Made by a program: the position numbers and the translations under genes. From Phycisphaeraceae bacterium (GTDB lineage: Bacteria > Planctomycetota > Phycisphaerae > Phycisphaerales > UBA1924), in the NCBI GenBank assembly GCA_023898685.1, contig CP060234.1, forward strand, positions 1,984,001-2,048,000: 64,000 nt of DNA, given 5' to 3'. Below, piece after piece: positions 58,008 through 64,000 of the stretch (its first letter is position 1; every line of letters begins with the position of its first letter). The notes under the pieces are model-generated. The model made no database searches, was not told the origin of the DNA, and saw nothing but the letters and a program-made list of their open reading frames with translations.

Positions 58008-59168
58008 TCAGATCGTGGCCCAGTCTATGTCCTTCGGAAGGTCGCACAGGTTCTTTGACCCCCGGGCCGTCACGGCGTAGTCGTCCTCGATTCGCACGCC
58101 CCCGACGCCCGGCAGATAGATCCCGGGCTCGATCGTGACGACGTGCCCGGGCTCGAGCACCTCGTCGGTCGCGAGCCGGTTCAGGCCCGGCGCCTCATGC
58201 ACGTCCATCCCCAGCCCATGCCCGAGCCCATGCCCGAACCGGTCGCCATAGCCCGCCTTCTCGATCACGCGCCTCGCGGCGGCGTCGACCTCGGCGCCTG
58301 TCGCGCCTGGCTTGAGCGCGGCCGCACCGGCCATGTGGGCTTCGTGCACGATCGCGTAGACGTCCCGCAGCTCGCGGGGCCAGCGACCGAGCGCGAACGT
58401 GCGCGTCATGTCACCCCGGTAGCCCATCCACGTCGCGCCCCAGTCGATCAGCAGCGGCGCGTTCCGCTTGATCGGCGTGCGCCCCGGGCGGTAGTGGGGC
58501 AGCGAGCCGTTGGCCTGCGCCCCGACGATCGACGGGAAGCCCGGATCGATCGACCCGCGGGCCTTCATCTGATACTCGAGCTCGGCGGTGAACTCGAGCT
58601 CGCTCATGCCGGGTTTCACCTCACCCAGCGCCGCGAGCAGCGCGTTCTGCTGGAGCGAGATCGCCGCCTTGATGATCTTGATCTCTTCGGGTCCCTTGAC
58701 GCGGCGGAGCGAGCCGACCATGCCCTTGGTCTGCCTGAGCAGGCGGGCCGGTACGCGGCGTTTCTTGAGCCCGGCGCGGAGCGCGTGCTCCTCGGCCAGC
58801 GTCATGTGCTCGCTCTGGAGGCCCAGGGTGTCGATCTTCCAACCGTCGTGCAGCTTGCGGATGTTGTCCGCGATCGCGGGGGTCATCGGCCCGCGCCGCA
58901 TGACGACGCGCACAAGCGGTGCGAATGGGCCCAACTCCTCTTCGTACCGCGAGTCGCTGATCAGCACGGGCTTGCCCGAACCGACGATCAGCACGCTGTC
59001 GCCCCCCAGGAATCCCGTGAGATAGCCCACGTCGACAGGGTTGGTGACCAGCAGATGGCTGAGCGATTCGCGGCGCAACGCAGCGCGCAGCCGCTTCAGC
59101 CGATCGCCCGCGGCGTCGAACATCTTCTGTTGCGAGGCAGAAACGGATGGAATGCGACGCTTGGCCAT
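58008..59168 (-). CDS. M24 family Xaa-Pro aminopeptidase/dipeptidase
   Basis: A 386-residue metallopeptidase of the creatinase fold. The N-terminal domain (about residues 20-150) is followed by the catalytic domain with GDMTRTFALG, HEAHMAG, GHGLGHGLGMDVHEAP and VVTIEPGIYLPGVGGVRIEDD, holding the five metal ligands (Asp, Asp, His, Glu, Glu). It cleaves X-Pro bonds. ATG at 59168 starts MAKRRIPS. It is 61 nt upstream of accB. Confidence 0.93.
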   Translation of the reverse strand: MAKRRIPSVSASQQKMFDAAGDRLKRLRAALRRESLSHLLVTNPVDVGYLTGFLGGDSVLIVGSGKPVLISDSRYEEELGPFAPLVRVVMRRGPMTPAIADNIRKLHDGWKIDTLGLQSEHMTLAEEHALRAGLKKRRVPARLLRQTKGMVGSLRRVKGPEEIKIIKAAISLQQNALLAALGEVKPGMSELEFTAELEYQMKARGSIDPGFPSIVGAQANGSLPHYRPGRTPIKRNAPLLIDWGATWMGYRGDMTRTFALGRWPRELRDVYAIVHEAHMAGAAALKPGATGAEVDAAARRVIEKAGYGDRFGHGLGHGLGMDVHEAPGLNRLATDEVLEPGHVVTIEPGIYLPGVGGVRIEDDYAVTARGSKNLCDLPKDIDWATI

Positions 59169-59242
59169 GAGCGTCCATGATAGGCGAATTCGATCGTGCG
59201 CGGGTGAACAAGGGGAAGCCCCGGCTGGCCCATCCGCGCACG

Positions 59243-59270
59243 AAAAACCCGCCGGGACCATCCCGGCGGG
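59243..59270 (-). terminator. Terminator of the exported propeller-like gene
   Basis: On the minus strand, CCCGCCGGGA with its inverse TCCCGGCGGG (59261-59270 and 59248-59257) around TGG, then TTTTTCG. It lies about 25 nt after the stop at 59296. Confidence 0.85.
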
Positions 59271-59295
59271 TGTCGCGAACCTCGGTCAGGTCGGG

Positions 59296-60261
59296 CTACG
59301 GGCAGCCGACAACGAACTGGCTCACAAACTCGCCGACGTCGGCGATGTCGAGCACGCCGTCACCGGTCAGGTCGGCGCCGTTGCGGTTCTGGAGGAAGAG
59401 CATGATGAAGAGCTGCACGTCGCCCAGGTCGAGAATGCCCGAGAGGTCGAGGTCGAGCGGGCAGGCCGCGCCCACGTCGAGGGCGAGCAGCGCGCCGATG
59501 GGCTCGCCGACATTGGTCTCCATCAGCACGTCGCCCGTTTCGCCGTCGACCTGGAGCAGCTGGCCCGACGAATCGGCGATGAGCAGGCGGTTGCCGGTGA
59601 GGGCCGCGACGCCGACCGAGTCGGTGCCGCCCGCGTAGTAGCCGATGTTGTCGCCGTGGAACTCGTCGTAGCGGTAGATCGTGCCGTTGGTCGAGCCCAG
59701 GATGACCTTGATGCCCGAGAAGGTCATCGAGTTGATCGCGCCGCCGCAGACCGAGAAGATGTCGAAGCTGCTGGCGTCGAAGTCGTCGAACAGCGACGCC
59801 CGCTCGGCGACGGTGGACAGCCCGCCGTTGTAGAGGTAGCCCCAGTGCACGCCCAGGCTCGTGAGCTGGCCGAACTGGGTCTGGAGCGTGTCGAGCACGG
59901 CGCCGGTCTGCGGGTCGACCTTCTGGATCTCGCCGCCCGAGTCGGCGATGAACAGCACCTCGCCGTCGGTTGCCATCGCGGTCGCGTCGACCGAAACCGG
60001 GAAGGCCCCGGTGAGCAGGTTGGTGTTCAGGTCGAACGAGTAGACCGATCCGAAGTCGTCGCCCAGGTAGAGCGTGTCGCCGATGACGGCCATCGAGTGG
60101 ACCGGGCCCGCGCAGAACCCGCGGAAGGTCGCGGCGCCGGTCTCGGTGTTGTAGGCGAGGATGCTCGAGAACTGGGTGCCGATGAGGACGGTGTCGGCGT
60201 GGGCGGCGGCGGCGACCGCGATCCCCGCGAGGGCGCCCATGATGCAGCGGCGAGTGGACAT
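59296..60261 (-). CDS. Exported propeller-like protein with dockerin-like GCP C-terminus
   Basis: A 321-residue exported protein. Signal peptide MSTRRCIMGALAGIAVAAAAHA. A repeating pattern with DTLYLGDDFGSVYSFD, VLFIADSGGEIQKVDPQTG and RLLIADSSGQLLQVDGETG suggests a small beta-propeller of the PQQ/NHL type. The last 60 residues hold two EF-hand-like stretches (LDLDLSGILDLGDVQLF and DLTGDGVLDIADVGEFV) and end in GCP, as in the FG-GAP protein at 16963-18810. ATG at 60261 is chosen since the upstream extension has no signal-like or coding features. Function is unknown. Confidence 0.8.
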   Translation of the reverse strand: MSTRRCIMGALAGIAVAAAAHADTVLIGTQFSSILAYNTETGAATFRGFCAGPVHSMAVIGDTLYLGDDFGSVYSFDLNTNLLTGAFPVSVDATAMATDGEVLFIADSGGEIQKVDPQTGAVLDTLQTQFGQLTSLGVHWGYLYNGGLSTVAERASLFDDFDASSFDIFSVCGGAINSMTFSGIKVILGSTNGTIYRYDEFHGDNIGYYAGGTDSVGVAALTGNRLLIADSSGQLLQVDGETGDVLMETNVGEPIGALLALDVGAACPLDLDLSGILDLGDVQLFIMLFLQNRNGADLTGDGVLDIADVGEFVSQFVVGCP

Positions 60262-60405
60262 GTCGTGGACTCCTTTTTCCTGCGTGTGCTCTGGTGAGGT
60301 TTCTTTGATCCGTCTGGGGTTGGCCCCGCTGGTGCGGGGCATCGCGTCAACACCGACGATGATGCCGCCGGTTGACGGATTCACAACCCATCTCAAGAGA
60401 GGGTA

Positions 60406-61215
60406 TCAGCCCGGGATCGGCGGAATGGCCCGTCCGATAAACCTCGCCAACAGCTCGCCCCGGCTCGAAACGCCGAAATGCCGGTAGACCCGCGTGGCGT
60501 GCTCGTGGACGGTCGCCTTGCTCAACCCGAGCCGATCGGCGATCTCCTGCTCGGCGAGGCCCCTGAGCAGCAGGTCGAGCACTTCACGGGGCCGACGCGG
60601 CAGCGCGCCCACCGGGGGTTCGGTGCCCGACGCCAGCGCCCGGCCCACCAGCGGGACGAGCTGGTCGTGCATGAACGCCAGCAGGCGGCGTTCACGCGGC
60701 GTGAAGTTCACGTCGCCGATCGCCCGGTGGACCCACAGCACGCTGACCGTGCCCGCGAGGGTCAGGCGGCGGATGGAGAAGATGTAGTCGTCGATGCCGC
60801 ACTCGCGGTGGACGAGGTTGAACGCCCTTGACCGCTCCCACACGAGCGGCCCGCCCCAGATCGCGTCCCGCGTGAGGGTGACGCCCCGGGTCGTCTCGCC
60901 CGAGAGCATCTTCTCGAGCACGGGGTACTCGGGTTTGTGCTCCACCGGGGCCTTCTGGGCGTACTCGACCCATTTCGCCTCGGCCTCGGCGCTGGGCCAG
61001 CCGATGCGGAACAGTGCGACGTCGTGATCGGTCTGGCCTTCGCCAAACCCAAGCAGCTCGCTGGCGATAATCACCTGGGCGCGGAGCAGGTCGCGCAGGC
61101 CCTCGATGAGGCAGAGGGGCCACCTGTCCCGGTCGGCCCCGAGATCGAGGCAGGCGCCGAGAATCTCGGTGCATTTCATGACGTCCGCGGCGCGGACTCG
61201 GCTCGTCGGGGCCAT
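60406..61215 (-). CDS. LuxR-family transcriptional regulator
   Basis: A 269-residue regulator. The C-terminal LuxR helix-turn-helix (about residues 205-265) has RPREVLDLLLRGLAEQEIA, LGLSKATVHEHATRVYRHFG. The N-terminal domain resembles a PAS/GAF-like sensory module and has no receiver Asp, so it is not a classical response regulator. ATG at 61215 gives the most plausible length. It is divergent from glgP across 111 nt, so it may control that gene. Confidence 0.87.
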   Translation of the reverse strand: MAPTSRVRAADVMKCTEILGACLDLGADRDRWPLCLIEGLRDLLRAQVIIASELLGFGEGQTDHDVALFRIGWPSAEAEAKWVEYAQKAPVEHKPEYPVLEKMLSGETTRGVTLTRDAIWGGPLVWERSRAFNLVHRECGIDDYIFSIRRLTLAGTVSVLWVHRAIGDVNFTPRERRLLAFMHDQLVPLVGRALASGTEPPVGALPRRPREVLDLLLRGLAEQEIADRLGLSKATVHEHATRVYRHFGVSSRGELLARFIGRAIPPIPG

Positions 61216-61326
61216 GTTGCGGTCTCCGGGGAGCAATTTACCTCCCGGGAGCCCCCGATCCAAGCCGATGAAACGCGATGGTCTGCCGGTTCGAGCGGTT
61301 GACCTCAAACCTGGAGTGAAACAGAC

Positions 61327-63048
61327 ATGCCACGCTTCACGCACGATATCGCCTACCTCAGCCTGGAGATCGGGTTCGAGTCCACCATCCCGACCTATTC
61401 CGGGGGGCTCGGAATCCTGGCGGGCGACACGCTGAAGGCCGCCGCGGATGTCGGCCTGCCCTATTGCGGCGTGACGCTGCTCTATCGCGGGGGCTATTTC
61501 TCGCAGAAACTCTCGGATGACGGCGGGCAGAAGCCCGAGCCGTACCCGTGGGAGCCGGAGAAGATCCTGCGGCCGATGACACCGAAGATCGTGGTGCCGC
61601 TCGACGGGCGCGAGGTCGTGATCAAGGCCTGGCGTCTGGACATCCACGGCGTGCGGGGGCACATCGTTCCCGTGTACTACCTCGACAGCGATCTGCCCGA
61701 GAACGACGAGGCGGCCCGCAACCTGACGAACCGGCTTTACGACGGGGGCCCCGACCACCGCATCCGGCAGGAGGCGATCCTGGGCATCGGCGGCCGGCGG
61801 ATGCTCCGCGCGATCGGGCACGACGTGACCATCCTGCACATGAACGAGGGCCACGCCTCCTTCCTGTGCATCGAGCTGCTCAGCGAGTATCTGGCGCGCG
61901 AGCGGGAGATCACCGGGCTCGATGTGCACCTCGACGCCGCCGCGGTCGCCGCGGTGCGGCAGAAGTGCGTGTTCACGACGCACACGCCGGTCGAGGCGGG
62001 GCACGACCGCTTCGGGATCGACCAGGTGCGGGCGATCGTGGGCGACCACCCGGTGTTCGACCGTCCGGATCTGTACGGCGAGAGCGGCGTGCTCAACACG
62101 ACGCGGCTGGCGATGAACTTCTCGAAGTTCTCCAACGCGGTGGCGAGGCGGCACGGGGAGATCAGCCGGGAAATGTTCCCGGGGTATCCGATCCGGTCGA
62201 TCACGAACGGCATCCATGCGGCTTCGTGGGCCTGCCCCGAGCTGCGGTCGCTGTTCGACGAGTACACCCCGCAGTGGCGGGGCGACAACCACGACCTGCG
62301 TCTCGCGGCCAACATCCCCGACGACGACCTCTGGGCGGCGCACACGAGCGCGAAGCGATCGATGCTCGAGATGGTCAAGTCGAGAACGGGCAAGACGCTC
62401 GACCCGGACGCCCTGACCGTCACGTTCGCGCGCCGGATGACCGACTACAAGCGGCCGGCGCTCGCGTTCGCCGACCTGGGCCGGCTCCGCAAGATCGCCG
62501 CCGAGGTCGGGCCGATCCAGTTCCTCTTCGCCGGCAAGGCCCACCCCCACGACGGGCGAGGGCAGGACATCATCCGGTCGATCTTCCGCGCTGCCGAGCA
62601 GCTCAAGGGCGACGTGCCGGTGGTGTTCATCGAGGGCTACGACATCGAGATCGCCAAGCGGCTGGTCGCGGGCTCGGACGTCTGGCTGAACAACCCGCGC
62701 CCGCCGCTCGAGGCGAGCGGGACGAGCGGGATGAAGGCGGCGCTCAACGGCGTGCCCAGCCTGTCGACGCTCGACGGGTGGTGGCTCGAGGGCTGCGTCG
62801 ACGGGCTCACCGGCTGGGCGATCGGCGACGGCTCGCCAGCGCCCGCCAAGGGGCCGGCGCTCGATGACTTCGACGTCTCGCACGCCGAGGCGATCTACGA
62901 GAAGCTCGAGCGCGAGATCCTGCCGCTCTACCGGCGCGACCGCGAGGGCTGGCTCCGCGTGATGAAGGCCTCGATTGCGCTGAACGGGTCGTACTTCACC
63001 ACGCAGCGGATGGTGAGCGAGTACGCGCTGCGGGCGTACACGGCGTAG
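61327..63048 (+). CDS. glgP: Alpha-glucan/glycogen phosphorylase (short form)
   Basis: A 573-residue PLP enzyme that releases glucose-1-phosphate from glycogen or maltodextrin. It has IAYLSLEIGFESTIPTYSGG, LHMNEGHASF, TTHTPVEAGHD, and ARRMTDYKRP. The PLP lysine lies in EASGTSGMKAALNG. It is of the shorter, more bacterial type (not the 800-residue form). It lies next to a LuxR-type regulator and is presumably controlled by it. The final segment is complete. Confidence 0.94.
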   Translation: MPRFTHDIAYLSLEIGFESTIPTYSGGLGILAGDTLKAAADVGLPYCGVTLLYRGGYFSQKLSDDGGQKPEPYPWEPEKILRPMTPKIVVPLDGREVVIKAWRLDIHGVRGHIVPVYYLDSDLPENDEAARNLTNRLYDGGPDHRIRQEAILGIGGRRMLRAIGHDVTILHMNEGHASFLCIELLSEYLAREREITGLDVHLDAAAVAAVRQKCVFTTHTPVEAGHDRFGIDQVRAIVGDHPVFDRPDLYGESGVLNTTRLAMNFSKFSNAVARRHGEISREMFPGYPIRSITNGIHAASWACPELRSLFDEYTPQWRGDNHDLRLAANIPDDDLWAAHTSAKRSMLEMVKSRTGKTLDPDALTVTFARRMTDYKRPALAFADLGRLRKIAAEVGPIQFLFAGKAHPHDGRGQDIIRSIFRAAEQLKGDVPVVFIEGYDIEIAKRLVAGSDVWLNNPRPPLEASGTSGMKAALNGVPSLSTLDGWWLEGCVDGLTGWAIGDGSPAPAKGPALDDFDVSHAEAIYEKLEREILPLYRRDREGWLRVMKASIALNGSYFTTQRMVSEYALRAYTA

Positions 63049-63077
63049 GGATCCTCGCCGCGGGGCTACCGTGTTGC

Positions 63078-64000
63078 GTGCACACCGCCCTGGAAACCTG
63101 GGCCGCGCTGCTCGCGCCCGAGCACGCGTCGTTGCGCGCCCTGGCGGCGGCCTGCGATCCTGGTGATGTCTCGGCCGTCGCGAAGCTGCGGAAGAAGCAC
63201 CCGGCCGAGCTGGTCCACGCGGCCCTGCAACTCGCCGAGGCGAGGCGCAAGCTGGAACGCAAGTGGCCCGGGCGGGAGTTTGTCGCCGACCCGGTGGGGG
63301 CGGAGATGGCCTCGGGCGAGCTCGCGGCGAGGCACAAGGCGGGCCGATTCGCGGCGGAATGTGCCGAAACGCCCGTGTTCGATCTCTGCTGCGGGATCGG
63401 GGCCGACGCGGTGGCGCTCATTGAGGCAGGGCTGACGGTCACGGCGGTGGACGTCGATCCGCTGCGGGCGTGGATGGCGGGGGTCAACGCCGCGTGCGAG
63501 TCGCGGGCACTCGACGTGCAATCGCTCGAGCTCGCGGACGAGACGATGTTCCACCTCGACCCAAGCCGGCGCGACGAGCACGGGAGGCGGATCCGCTACG
63601 ACCAGCTCACGCCCGGGCCTTCATACATCGAACAGGTGTGCGAGGGAAGATCGGGTGCGGTGAAGCTGCCGCCCGGGATCAATCCGGGCGAGCCGCCCGA
63701 GGGCGAGCTTGAGTACATCTCCGAGCGGGGCCGGCTGACACAGGCGGTGCTGTGGACGGGGCGGTTCACCCGGCACGCGGTCTCGGCGACGCTGCTGCGG
63801 GATGGCGTCGAGGCGGTGCGGATCGCGGGCGAAACCGAGCCCGATGCCGCGATCCCGTACGCGGCGCTGGAAGAGGGCATGTGGGCGCACACCGTCGACC
63901 CATCGGTGGAGCGGGCGGGCCTGCTCGCACCGATGTGCCGGCGCGCGGGTCTGGCGATGCCTCACCCGCAGGCGGGTCTGCTCGTTGGCGAGGCCCAATC
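63078..64000 (+). CDS. THUMP-like-domain class I SAM methyltransferase, 3'-truncated by the window
   Basis: The frame is open from GTG 63078 to the end of the window, giving 307 residues. A helical N-terminus leads to VFDLCCGIGADAVALIEAG and TAVDVDPLRAWMAGVNA, which are the SAM motif and its acidic partner, followed by FHLDPSRRDEHGRR. The part after residue 200 (KLPPGINPGE, LEYISERGRLTQAVLWTGRF) matches the THUMP-like proteins, whose exact RNA substrate is not known. Its C-terminus is outside the window. It lies 29 nt after glgP. The start is the first GTG; no upstream ATG is suitable. Confidence 0.8.
   Translation, partial: MHTALETWAALLAPEHASLRALAAACDPGDVSAVAKLRKKHPAELVHAALQLAEARRKLERKWPGREFVADPVGAEMASGELAARHKAGRFAAECAETPVFDLCCGIGADAVALIEAGLTVTAVDVDPLRAWMAGVNAACESRALDVQSLELADETMFHLDPSRRDEHGRRIRYDQLTPGPSYIEQVCEGRSGAVKLPPGINPGEPPEGELEYISERGRLTQAVLWTGRFTRHAVSATLLRDGVEAVRIAGETEPDAAIPYAALEEGMWAHTVDPSVERAGLLAPMCRRAGLAMPHPQAGLLVGEAQ

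Overview
The window is a 64 kb, very GC-rich (roughly two-thirds G+C) bacterial chromosomal segment. The gene content points to a planctomycete, most likely class Phycisphaerae. The reasons are exported proteins with a VPAPG / hydrophobic / RRRR C-terminal sorting tag, dockerin-like C-termini ending in GCP, a type II secretion-like pseudopilus operon, a DUF1844 protein, VWA and DUF4175-like membrane proteins, and many short palindromic interspersed repeats. Nothing looks like a prophage, plasmid, insertion sequence or CRISPR array. Almost all of it is chromosomal housekeeping with a few lineage-specific blocks.

Layout, left to right. 1-1196: the 3' part of a PA14-repeat protein, convergent with a threonine-dehydrogenase-like gene. 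2.4-10.6 kb: a nine-gene pseudopilus/type II secretion operon (gspF, gspG, three minor prepilin-type proteins ending with GspK, then GspC-, GspL- and GspM-like proteins and a TPR lipoprotein), tightly coupled and closed by a terminator. 10.7-13.9 kb: PIN-PhoH ATPase, DUF456 and a membrane protein on the minus strand. 14.1-16.9 kb: fructosamine-kinase-like gene, tRNA-His, ATP-type PEP carboxykinase. 17.0-18.8 kb: exported FG-GAP/VCBS protein. 19.0-23.5 kb: tpiA, secG, yicC, an APH-like kinase and a PDZ protein. 23.5-26.8 kb: GH35-like beta-galactosidase coupled to an HD hydrolase. 27-30.2 kb: TolC-like lipoprotein, metallopeptidase, sixA. 30.3-32.7 kb: structured leader, small protein, tsaD, release-factor-like protein. 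32.8-37.2 kb: sdhCAB and DUF1844. 37.3-39.0 kb: SurA-like lipoprotein and YraN.

39-44.3 kb: histidine kinase, miaB, a YecH-like metal protein and a methyltransferase. 44.3-50.1 kb: large VWA protein and DUF4175-like low-complexity protein. 50.2-51.8 kb: trpD-folA. 51.9-56.0 kb: five tandem paralogues of a small exported, sorting-tagged protein. 56.0-59.2 kb: M24 peptidase, accB, accC. 59.3-64.0 kb: exported propeller-like protein, LuxR regulator divergent from a glycogen phosphorylase, and a truncated THUMP-like methyltransferase.

The most distinctive signals are the five-paralogue array, whose members 1-4 each have their own terminator and upstream element; several families of palindromic repeats, two of which sit in frame inside miaB; a structured leader upstream of the small gene before tsaD; and two enzymes with altered signature residues (Tdh without its four structural zinc cysteines, GH35 with His in place of the Asn before the acid/base Glu). 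All family assignments come from reading motifs by eye. No database search was run.
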